From assembly GCA_018466975.1 (NCBI GenBank), contig CM031560.1:1302001-1366000 (forward strand): 64,000 nt of DNA, given 5' to 3'. Positions 37,381 to 47,487 of this stretch are shown here, in pieces. The number at the start of each line of letters is the position of its first letter. Within the stretch, counting starts at the first letter, position 1. Below the pieces are notes generated by a model. It did no database searches. It had not been told where the DNA came from and saw only the letters and a list, made by a program, of their open reading frames with translations. Origin of the DNA: Sparassis latifolia. Lineage: Eukaryota; Basidiomycota; Agaricomycetes; Polyporales; Sparassidaceae. The translations under genes were made by a program, and so were the position numbers.

Positions 37381-37801
37381 GCTTACAGCGCTTTGCAAGT
37401 ATATGCGGAATCGTCGTCGATGGATTTTGCGCCGAGCTCAGGACCCGAAACCGCTCAGCCACTGCAGCCACCGGTAAATTGCCCAATTGATCAGGTCCGA
37501 GAGTCCGAGCCTAGCCAAAACCAGAGAGACCGTGCCCAGAGTGTCTCATCAACCAATCGCCCCACGTGGGTTTTCTACGGCATCCTAATGCAGGAGCTTA
37601 GACAAGCTTCGGGCATGCCTCGGACAACTGCTTTTGGGAAATTCGCGTCACCGATGGCCCTCCCGGTATCCTCCACTAGACTTCCGGTAGTAACGTGCCA
37701 CTACAACAGTTTGGGGTCCTGGGCTCGGGGCAAGCTCGGGGCGCCTGAGGCCAAAAATCCATCGACGGCGATTCCGCATATACTTGCAAAGCGCTGTAAG
37801 C
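37381..37801. mobile_element. MITE-like element A (421 bp, long inverted ends)
   Basis: The ends at 37381-37428 and 37754-37801 are inverted copies of each other over nearly 50 bases (starting GCTTACAGCGCTTTGC). Partial inverted similarity continues further in. The flanks TTGAGT (37375-37380) and TTAAGT (37802-37807) look like a 6 base target-site duplication with one transition. No transposase is encoded. A 183-codon ORF that crosses the element (37375-37926) is therefore not taken as a gene. Confidence 0.75.
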
Positions 37802-37807
37802 TTAAGT

Positions 37808-38086
37808 TTGAATTGAACCATTTAAAATGCTTAGCCACTAAATTTTCGACTTTTAAGTCTCTCAGAAGTCTTAAGTCCAGTGCATATCACTTTAGAAACA
37901 CCCTCAAATACTCTTACAATGCTTGAGGCACACTGAGACTTAAGTTGGAATTTGCTGCCGGAGTAATTGAGTATGTGACACATGCTCATAATAGAAGTTG
38001 ATGGAGTGGAGTTCTCCCATCGCATGCGAGCACTGGCGCTGTCGCACTTACCTGATCGGAACAGATCACCGCCTGCACCCTCACAA
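37808..38086. other. Spacer between element A and hairpin
   Basis: AT-rich, no ORF or repeat of note. Confidence 0.4.
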
Positions 38087-38155
38087 CCAGGGATGCTTTA
38101 GGGCATCAGTCAATCCAAAGCTTCTGGATTGGCTGATGCTCTGAGGCATCCCTGG
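38087..38155. repeat. Foldback hairpin, 30-base arms
   Basis: Left arm 38087-38116 and right arm 38126-38155 pair with 26 of 30 positions identical in inverted order, around a 9 base loop. The four mismatches are all transitions. It may be a degenerate foldback element or the inverted ends of a collapsed transposon. Confidence 0.7.
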
Positions 38156-38928
38156 TGGTGGGAGTGTCAGGGTCATCACCGCCACCAAGAGCTCTGATCA
38201 GTATGCGGAGGATAATAAAGGCTGGCTTACCTTCCACAGGCTTGTCCTCCCCCCACATGCCCTCATGCTGCCAGTCCAGAGCCTGCTCACCCCTCCCTTG
38301 CCCCTTCTCCTGCCATCTACCCACTTCAACGGCATCAGCATAGGTATGTGTAAGTATTCAGCTCATTGTTTTATTGTTTCGCAGCCTCAGACTCACTTAT
38401 TTGATGTCCATAGGTCGTATGCAAAATGCGGAGGTGTGGCATCAAGTGCGAACCACGATTGCCTAAGTGGGCGATGAGATCGATCAGTAGGCGCCGGTCA
38501 CAACGCGTCTGCAAGTCCGACTTTCAGCCCATCCGACTCATGCATCTATCCCCTCGACCATCCACCCCCTCGTTACTGCTCCTCCCAACTTCAAGATGCC
38601 TTTCTGTGGTGGTCAGCACTGTGGACAACCCTGCGGATGGGTGCGGGGTGGTAAATCGAGGAGCGGGAAGCTTTGGTAGGTGATCGGTAAGTTGGTTATT
38701 TCCGTGACCACCTGTCCAATTCTGACATTTTTGTTGCATTGAAAGGTGCCAGAATTCACTGAAGATGCGAAGAGGAAGAGAGACCACAGAATCTCAGGAA
38801 TTGCAGAGGCACGGAGGTCATGGTATGGGAGTGCAGAACAAGGTATGTTCAAAATTTCGTATGTGTCTAGGGTGAGCATTTGAAATCTTGTATTTGTGCT
38901 GGTAGTGCATTCTGCAACACCCCGTCGG
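38156..38928. other. Spacer between hairpin and element B
   Basis: A run near 38205-38230 (GGATAATAAAGGCTGGC) resembles a retroelement promoter, but no long terminal repeat pair was found. No gene recognised. Confidence 0.35.
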
Positions 38929-38934
38929 CTGTCT

Positions 38935-39350
38935 CAGGACCCCCGACAATTGGTGAATAGGCCTGATCTGGAGAGTGAAAAAATGTCCGTTGGGAAAAGG
39001 CCATTTCGGGCCCAAAATGTCCGTGAAAAATTAGGCCTCACCACATTTTTTGCCTCCGCGGTCCACGTTTCTCTTCAGGTTTTAACCCTAAAAAGGTAAT
39101 TTGGGGCGCTTCGGAGCCGGCAGCTATGCCGCCTCCTCCTTGGCCCTGCCCGCTCTCCCTCGCCTGCCTTCCACAAGTGTTTGTCTGGCCTCGAATCAGG
39201 CTGCTGCCTCCCCGATGTCTGCAAAATGGCTCAGGCTATCCGGCGGTCAACCCCCCTGATTTGTCCGTGAATACCAGGCATGAGGCTCTCGAAAGTTCAA
39301 AATTTGTCCGTAACTGGCTCAGGGACCTTCCCCAATTGTCGGGGGTCCTG
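38935..39350. mobile_element. MITE-like element B (416 bp, TIR CAGGACCCCCGAC)
   Basis: Ends at 38935-38957 and 39328-39350 are inverted copies: CAGGACCCCCGACAATTGG is perfect, then a near match. They are flanked by a perfect 6 base direct repeat CTGTCT (38929-38934 and 39351-39356), a clean target-site duplication. There is no coding capacity. The TIR differs from element A, so it is a different family of similar size. Confidence 0.82.
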
Positions 39351-39356
39351 CTGTCT

Positions 39357-40520
39357 CTCCTTCCCCCTACCTGCCGTCCGATCGGCGATCATCAGAAAAA
39401 TCTCTGTGGGCTGTCCAATTGCACCCTGCGAGTAGGTGTCACTTTCAGCTCAGTGGACACTCGCCTTGACATCGTTGCATGCATGCAGCATGCAGTGTGA
39501 GCACTTGGACACGAACGCGAAGCCTCACCGCATCAAAGCACTTTACATGTCTCCTCGACATATATTTTTGGTGCTCACATTTGCATGTTCATATTAGATA
39601 TCTCAGGGTTTGTACGATGCACCCGCATTGGACCGGGGCACTCTTGGTGCCCTGGAATTTCTGCGTCACATGGACAAATGTGCACTGGTTTGCGGGTGAG
39701 TTCGCCGTAGCATGTCTCTATTTCACCATCTGACAGTCTCCTCATTCAAAGAGTGCGCCTGGTCATCAAGATCCATGCCCGATGTTGTGATCGACATTCG
39801 CACCTACCGCGTATCAGACCCATTCGCAGAAGGACGTGCAGCGTCCACTTCCTGATAGAATGCTCAGTGAGTAGCATCTCCGTTTCTTGTTGGAGTCTCA
39901 CTCATTTCGTGCAGTAGTACTACAGATTTAATATATTCATGTTTTAATTTGTCTCGTGTGATCCCGACACCCAATCTTTCAGGAAATCCACACGGCACTC
40001 TAAAGCTCAAAGCATAAGATGGAGGATGTCCCCATCAATGTCTGGGAGGCTCTCTGCATTGATGATGATGCGTGCATGCCCCGTGCATGGTTCGTCATCC
40101 CCCACTGCATCTGACTGATCTTGCAGTCTTTGCAGGCTTGAACGATATTGGCCGATGCACGGCCGCTAAATGAGATGCATTTCCTTATGTCCACGCACCC
40201 TTGATTGTGGTCGATGTGTTGACATCTGCCGAACGTTGTGGTGATATGCCGTGTAAGCTCAATGTCCTCATGTTCGGTCTCTTGTGCTGATGTTTCTTGC
40301 ATTGCTTGTTCTCGCCATTCAGCATCACCTCCGTGCGATAGATGGCCAGTTCCTGTTCATTCGTGCCCTGCCCCATGAAGACTAGTATCACCTGAGGAGC
40401 GATATTTTGCAGCGGAGGGAAGATGGCTGAAGATGTTCAACGTTGGTGCGCATGCTCAATTCCCTTGTAACATTGGTTGATGCCAGTGTTTTCTTGTTTG
40501 TGCAAATACAGGGCAAAATT
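39357..40520. other. Spacer, no gene recognised
   Basis: Short ORFs only. It leads into the degenerate repeat array. No inverted ends detected. Confidence 0.4.
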
Positions 40521-43225
40521 CCTCCTCGACATATTGTCATCCGATGAACAGCTTGCTGGCTGCATATTGCATCATCGTTCCATGTCCCATCATGCTTGTG
40601 AAGAAGACAATATTTTTCGTTCTCCAGCGAGCAACCCATGGACTCCGTTGCATGTACAGCCCTTTCTGTCTGTCAGCAAGATCCTTCACGTGCAGCAGCA
40701 TGATGGAAGCATGGCGTCATTGACAGCCTCTGTCCCTAGACTGCTCAGGTGGTAAATGAGTCTCGGCCGACGTTGTATGCCCAATGAGTGGTGTTGCCGT
40801 TCCCTTACTCACATCCTGGCGCCCTCCGTTGGTCCCGCGGCTGGACGTGATGTGTGGTAAGTGAATCCGTGGCTTCTCTCTCTCGTGGTACTAATAAGCA
40901 GTTCTCCACTCCTTATGCTGCCAGGCTGCCGTGGCACCCCTTCCCATTTTGGTGGCATTTATCGCCGTCCCACGACTGACACTCTTTATATTTGTCCTTC
41001 CTTCCCTCGGATGTCACGGTATGAAAACTGGACATCCGGAGAGCAGTGTATTGCGTGTCGGTGGGCCATGTTGTCCTTCGTCGGTGAGGGTAAGTACTCT
41101 CCTTCATCTTTTATCCCCGTGGGAGTGTGCACGGCTGATGCACATCTTTTTGTTGTGGACGCCCCATGTGTTGCTTGGCGCGCCATATGAAGCCTGGTGC
41201 TGTCATCGTTCGACGAGTGGCACGCGATGCTTTGTCTCTACTGCTGTGGCATATCACAGCAGGACGTATCATCGTCCGGTGAGCAACGCCACATACATAT
41301 CTCGCACGCAATCGCGTGCGAGTCACATCAAGACTGTATGTATTGATGTCCGGCGGGCGACATGTGACGACGGCCATCCGCGTGTACACTTCCATTCGCC
41401 AGCCACGCTCATCATTCTCCGATGAGTATCTCTTCTCCTATTCCCTCCCCGGATGCTCTCATTCGACAATGACTGTATGGATCGCCGTCCGGCAAGCGAC
41501 GTGTTTTCCCCCTTCTGACATCTCTTCTGGCCTGTCTCACCATGTGACAACTGGTGCTGTCATCATCTGGTGATCTACCCTGCATGAACATCTCTCTTTA
41601 TCCATGGTTCATGTCGACGTCCAGTGGACTTCCCTTACTCCCCCGGTCTTCTTCCTCGTGCAGTCTCATTTGACGAAGACTACACAGATCGTCGTCCGGT
41701 GAGTGTCACAGATAGGTGTTGGCCGTATCCTTCTACGCAACGTCACCTTCAATGACAACTGTATATTTCATCGTCTGGCGATTGACATCCCATCGCGAAC
41801 CTCTGGTGCCTCCCGTACATGCTCTCCCTCAACAACGATGTTCAAGGAGCTACAAGCCACGTGTGTTCTCGCGCATGGCCCCGTTCGACATTGACTATAT
41901 AGATCAACATCCGGCGAGCGTCCATGTTCCTCTGTTCATCTCCAGTGTGCAGCACATTGATCGGTGCTTTTGCCGTCCAGCGAGCAATGCGAGACGGAGG
42001 AGCAGCACGTTCCACCTCTTTTCCCCTACACCCTCTCTGCATGGACCCATTCAACGATGATGGTATAGATCGTCATCCGGTGAGCGAGGTGTGGAGCCCG
42101 TTCACCCTGATTCCTCCTCAGCCGTCACCCCTGATGATGACGGTATGGATCGCCATCCGGTGAGTGACATGTTCCCTCCCTTTCGACCTGTCTCACCAGA
42201 TGACTGGTGCTGTCATCGTCCGGTGAGCTTACCCATGCGGATGTCTCTGTTTACCCGTGGCCCGTCTGGACATCCAGTAGGCTGTGCTTATACCATGATC
42301 TCTGTCCTCATGCAGTCTGGTTCGATGAAGACTGTACAGATCGTCGTCCGGCGAGCGTCACACATGGGCCTTGGGTGTTTCCCTCTCCACAACGTCGCCT
42401 TTAACGACGACTGTATATTTCGTCGTCCGGCGATCGACGTTACAGCTCGCACCTCAAGGTCCTCCTCCAGCTGCTCCCTCTGATCGAGGACACTCGGTGG
42501 GCTCATGCCCAGTGGGTTCTCACATGCCACATCACCATGCTCGACGTCGACAATATAGATCAACGTCCGGAGAGCGTCCATGTTCCCCATCTGTTTTCCG
42601 GCATGCGGCGCATCGATCAGTACCATTGCCATCCGGCCAGCGATGCAAGACAGGAGGGCAGTGGACGTCGCCCCATATCCTGGACTCCCTGTCTGCATGG
42701 ACCTGTTCAATGATGACGGTATAGATCGTCGTCCGGCGAGCGAGGTGCGGAGCCCATTCGCCCTGGTTCCTCCACGGCCGTCGTCACCCTACGACGACCT
42801 TCACTAGTAGGTCAACATCGATGGGAACTACGAGCATCATCATTGAGAACGCCTGGGTGGCTACGGTGAGTACCCCCCTGCACTGGTGTTATCTGTATTC
42901 CTCTGACATCATTTTCCCTGACAGCTATCCTTTAACGAGTAGGCCTGGCGAGCACGTCTATGCCTCTGTTTTCGATGTTCCCCCTTTTTCTTCCGATGAC
43001 AACTGTATATATTGTCCTCCAACGAGGAGTGCGGCTCATTCTCTCTGGCCCGAGTTTGACGAGGAAACCCAGCATGACCACGGGATGCTCTTGAGTGGGA
43101 TGAGCAATTGCATTCCCTTATTCCGTGTTCATTGTGCCTGCAACGTTTATGGCCCGGGCTCTGTCATTCACCTCTGCCTGTCATGGTGGGTGAAGACTAC
43201 ATTTGTCGTCGTCGAGCGCACGTCG
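40520..43225 (+). repeat. Nested degenerate repeat array (core TAGATCGTCGTCCGGYGAGCG)
   Basis: A core close to GATCGTCGTCCGGYGAGC recurs more than 20 times at irregular steps of about 60-130 bases. Clear copies sit near 41266, 41341, 41475, 41685, 41761, 41896, 41970, 42062, 42143, 42206, 42337, 42413, 42553, 42625 and 42718. Fainter ones lie near 40525, 40600, 40957, 41196, 43005 and 43200. Many copies are preceded by GATGAYGRYTGTATA-like sequence. A larger unit of about 652-656 bases is repeated on top (about 41475-42130 and 42143-42790). Copies fall in different reading frames, so this is not one open gene. It is not CRISPR: cores are degenerate and spacers related. No known family recognised. 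Confidence 0.8.
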
Positions 43226-43529
43226 GACAATCTTGGTGAGTCCCCACATTGTCTGGGCTGTCCTTCACTAACATGCATTGTAGCCTTTGGTCTGTCGGAA
43301 TGGTGGTATCTTCATTGTGCAGATTTGGACACACTGGTGAGCTCGTAGATAGCCATTTCGCGAGAGACACCCTTGAGGCTGTCTCTGTTTTTACAAGAAT
43401 AGGCAAGGAGGGGAACAAGGACTCCACGATTCTTGCTGGATGTTACACTTAGAATTTTCGCGCGTTCTCGTAGCACAACAAATATATTTCGTACATCACT
43501 GCTACTACACCATGAGACTGTGAAGACCA

Positions 43530-44635
43530 CCGAAGACCGCCGCCTAGAAGTCCACACGCCGTTGTACCGATCCGAGAGCACCTCCTGCGTGCTGAACACC
43601 TGAGCCGTGCACACCATCGAAAACACCTCTTCCGCAAGAGTGCCACCATCTGCGATGTACGCGAGTGAGAGCCTGGATGGAAATTCCGTCAATATAATCA
43701 AACCACGATGGGAACGGACCGTATGCACTTCATGTACCTCGACACAAACTTGTTCATCACCCCGCTCGTCACGGCGATGCACGGGAGCATCGACGACAGC
43801 ACGAGCGCGAGCCGCCACGAGTGCACGTACGCGAGCACGAATCTCATCACGAACGACGCAAACAAGCTCATGCAGATTGTGACCTTCTCCGAGATGCCTT
43901 GCTGCACCAGGTGCGTGTCCATCTGGATGCACGTCGCCACCTCTCCTGCCCCGACGTGGTCGAAGAACACGATGTCCTGCCACAGGATCGCCTTCAGGTA
44001 CCGCTCCCGAATCTGCTTCACGTTCACCTCTCTCGTGTACACCCATACCAACATGTACATGTACGTGCACACGAACATCCCGAGTCCGATGTACATCAGG
44101 TACGATGCATCCTTTGCCGCCGTCGTCCTGAAGTGGTTCTCCGCCGCCGTCAGGGTGCCCAGGTCGGTCAGGATTCCCACCTTGGACTCCTGCACCGTCG
44201 AGCTGAAGGTGACAAATGCTTGCACCAGGTTCCCGAACAGGAGGGACATGAGCGGCTGCGGTACGGGGATGACACTGTGAGCGATCAGGGACAGAACGAG
44301 ACGCATGTCGGACTCACCTGTGCAGCACCTGCAGCCGCCACGGCAATCACACTGATAACGTTGAACGTCAACTCGGTCCTGGTAGAGAATCTATATCGAA
44401 TGAGACGGTGCCCGTAACGATCACAGAACATGGGGCACTCACCGGAAAAGCGAAACAAAAGAGACTGGCTGGATAACCTGTGACTGCGGTGCATTGGCGG
44501 ACTCGGAGGTTCCTCAGGCTGTTGCTTGGAGGACGACTCTGTTGAGGATACGACCTGGAGCTGGCTTTCGGAGATCGCATCGCCTTTCTCCTTGCGAGAG
44601 AAGAAACCTCGCTTCTTGGAGGGTTGGTCGGCCAT
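43530..44635 (-). pseudogene. Truncated duplicate of ABC transporter 5' end
   Basis: Near-identical to exons 1-3 and part of exon 4 of the transporter at 27197-32274, in the same orientation about 12 kb away. The copy keeps the ATG at 44635 and exon order. It has lost one base in exon 1, near 44505, where CTCGGGGGGTTCC has become CTCGGAGGTTCC, shifting the frame. It also lacks about 19 bases near 43560 relative to exon 4, and stops there, so it has no nucleotide-binding domain. Exon 3 remains open (43698-44306) with many changes such as Ala to Val, Pro to Leu, Arg to Gln/Trp/Cys/His. It cannot make a working transporter. A transcript driven by the copied promoter is possible. Confidence 0.92.
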
Positions 44636-44925
44636 GACGGTAGGGGGCCTGGGTGGAGAGGGACGTACGTGGTGAGAATGAAAGCAGCAGAGTGCCTGAG
44701 AGTGGCGTGCGGAGTGCCTCTTATATCTCGGAGAAGGTGACGCGGACAGACGGCACGACTCATCTTCCACCTCACGACGACAGGGCGGGTAATTTATTTC
44801 GCTCCTCTTCTGGTCTTCCGCCTGGTCTGTGCGCGTAGGCGAGCTCCCTGTGCGATTTTTTTTTGCAATGATTCGAATCGTTTTCTTCACTTCTAACGCA
44901 CGACGAGAAAATAATGGTGTCTGGG

Positions 44926-44942
44926 CATCAGCAAAAGTGCAC
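44926..44942 (+). repeat. Left terminal inverted repeat of 2.49 kb element
   Basis: Seventeen bases, CATCAGCAAAAGTGCAC, exactly inverted at 47395-47411. Confidence 0.88.
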
Positions 44943-47394
44943 TTTTGTTACCATCGGTTATATCGCATTATAATTTACGAAATCCATTACAATGATCAAA
45001 ATTATTAAGCAAAGTTGTAATGGATAGTAACTTCTCTACGGTGGTTCCGAACTTTTCTCAATGTCTTAAATTATTCAGTAATCCATTCGCAATCAACATA
45101 ATCTATTCCGAATGCACAGAATTCTTGGCACTTATTATAATGGATTCGAGCTTTATAAGGCATTGTGATACTCTTGTAAGCAGTACCAATGGAGGACTTA
45201 CAAATAAACAGACTTCTTCCTCACGGGCAGGGCAAGAAATGCAGTAATCATAGTACAATATTACATATGACAGGTGTGATTATCAATACAGAGCCCATGA
45301 AGCCCACATGAGCCCATGGAGATAACAACATGACACCGAACAGAGCAGGAGCACAGCACAAAAGCCGAAGAGAGCACGAGAGCTGAACATCACAAGCTGG
45401 GACAAGAAGAGCAAGACAACCACGAGAAAGTGAGCATGGAGTCTGAGAGAACGCAGGAAAGATACGAGTGAGTGAGAGGCGGTGAGAAGGCACCTTTAGC
45501 GAGTGACAGTAAACCACAACCAGAGAGACAGCGAGAGGGGAGAAATATGAGGTTGGCAGTCTCCGCACAGAAGGCTGTAAGATGTCACAGGACACGATGC
45601 ATACATCGAGGTACTTACTGTCTATAGTGATGTTGAAACGGAGGCAGACAGTAGTATGTGGCACCGAGTTCTCTTGCCAGACCGTTGCGACCGTTCTCGG
45701 TCCAGCAGTTTGCGTGATCATTCTCATCGGCCTCGGTTCATGGGATTTGACTATAACACAATAATTCAGTATGGTGGTGCAGGCATGAACACGTACTCAT
45801 TCCACCACTGAACAGCAGAATCCGGCTATGTGCGTGCATTCCCCAGTTTGTTGAATAGACCGACAAAGTTCTGGAAAAACTCCACAGTGCCAAAACTCGC
45901 CATCACACTCCGATACATCTGAGAGTTCAGCCACAGCGCACGCTCTGGAAATTCGCGGAGGCACTCACAGGCTCACATATCTAGAGTATCACTGCGCGCG
46001 CAACTCCAATGTGATCAAGCACCTAAACGTGCGGCTTGATGCCACTGTGGAGGAGAGGGCGAAGAGGATGAGCGTGATGCATGCAGGCTCAGCTGGGCAA
46101 CAAGGTGGGTGTGCATTGCTGTAGACGACGCTTCGGGATGAATGAACGGACGAGGTCGCATAACGTCACCTTCCCCGAACAATAGCTATGATGTCATTTT
46201 GGAACATCACAAGTAACAAGAACTCACTGCCATGAGGAACGGGCTTTGTATCTCCGGTATCCACACAAAGGGCCTGTCTATAATAAAGGAATCCATCAGC
46301 TACATTATCATGCAGACAATGATACATAATCATGATATCCCTCACAGTTTCTGGGGATCGCACGCCGCCTCGCTGTGTATCGATGGTGCCTAAACTCGGT
46401 ATATGCGCCCTGTATGGACACAAAGCATGAAGTCAAGGCAGTTAAGGGAGGCTGTACATCGGAGATACTTAGCACCTACCATACTCAGATAGGCATGCGA
46501 GGAGCAGAACTGCAAGAATGCATCACTTTGGAAGCAAAGCTCATAGGAAGTCTCCTGGAGAAGGGTCTTTTGGAGAGCAGCAGAAGGACTAGAAAAGTCG
46601 GTCGTAGGCAGGAGGGGAGCAGCATTGGTGGGAACCAATTCTACGGAGTTCTTGATATCTTGAAGTCGTCAGTAAAGCGGGAGGATATAAGGAGAAGGAA
46701 CGAGGGAGTATTTGACGCCAGAGGGGGCTCGCCGTCCATTATATACGCCAGGGTTAAGGTATGCAAGGAGAAACAAGCTACTACGTCATGCTCTTACTTC
46801 CAAATCGGGAAGAGTCGCTACGGGCTTAGGGCTTTGGATTTTCACCACTAGAGTATGGTAGCTGTAGGTAATTAGCTAGGTAGGTAAATTACCGACATTG
46901 AGAAATTTGACGTGGAGCACTGGATGCCTCAAGATCCTATCAATGTATTCCCGGCACATCTATACAGTGACGGAATGCAGAACTCACAGCGAACGTAGAG
47001 ATTCGAAGGTGGCCCGCAAAGGAAGCAATACTAATCTCGGAGGGCACGGTGTGTCCAAACCGTTCAGTAGATCGCTCTCTGGACTTTACGCCGTGCGTGT
47101 GCCAACCACTTGATCGACTGTTTTTGGGTCTCCCTTCGTAGTTGCTCCTGTGATTTGACAAAAATTCGCTCAACATTACAAGCACTTTGTACTCCTATAC
47201 CTACCTTACATAGCATTGCAGCACATTGTGATGCCATTGCGATGAATTGTCTATATTACTGAGGGTTGCAATACATTGGGAAGGATTACGGAGGTTGTAA
47301 TACAATCCAAATATTCCGAGGGCTTGCAATGCCGTTCTAATCTCTTACTACGTACAGGCAAGTATTACAATCGTCGGAATCTATTGTAACAATT

Positions 47395-47411
47395 GTGCAC
47401 TTTTGCTGATG
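47395..47411 (-). repeat. Right terminal inverted repeat of 2.49 kb element
   Basis: Perfect inverse of 44926-44942. Confidence 0.88.
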
Positions 47412-47487
47412 CCGGGAGAATTGGCCGCTGACGAATCTTTCTTACATCCGCCCCAATCTTTCGATCTCGCTGAGAATATCGAGGACC

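Larger units (their letters stand above)
44926..47411. mobile_element. 2.49 kb DNA transposon-like element with TIRs
   Basis: The left end reads CATCAGCAAAAGTGCAC (44926-44942). The right end is its exact inverse GTGCACTTTTGCTGATG (47395-47411), and similarity continues about 12 bases further in. The flanks are CTGGG on the left and CCGGG on the right, possibly a 5 base target-site duplication with one change. Sequence on both sides matches one continuous stretch near 32556-32564, so the insertion boundaries are fixed by comparison. Many ATTACAATGGATT- and TTGCAATAC-like words cluster inside both ends (44960-45200, 47190-47390), like subterminal transposase sites. The longest internal ORFs are about 158 codons and unrecognised, so it is probably non-autonomous. 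Confidence 0.85.
43530..47487. repeat. Segmental duplication of 31.1-32.63 kb, split by an insertion
   Basis: Homology to 31130-32630 runs from about 43530 to 44925, then resumes at about 47412 and fades near 47487. It covers the transporter start, its promoter with the TATA-like element, and upstream sequence (TTGGCCGCTGACG at 47420 matches 32564). The gap in between is the TIR element. Confidence 0.85.

Noticed and set aside
37375..37926. Plus-strand ORF of 183 codons
   Set aside because: It spans both inverted ends of MITE A and continues into its flank, so it is chance coding across an element.
38156..39500. LTR retrotransposon remnant
   Set aside because: A TATA-like promoter fragment is present, but no paired long terminal repeats, primer-binding site or reverse transcriptase motifs were found.
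40520..43225. CRISPR-like array
   Set aside because: Cores vary, spacing is uneven, the sequence between cores is itself repeated, and the genome is eukaryotic.
45248..46851. ORFs of about 158 codons inside the TIR element as transposase
   Set aside because: No DDE/D pattern, zinc finger or helicase motif visible, and the two ORFs are on opposite strands.
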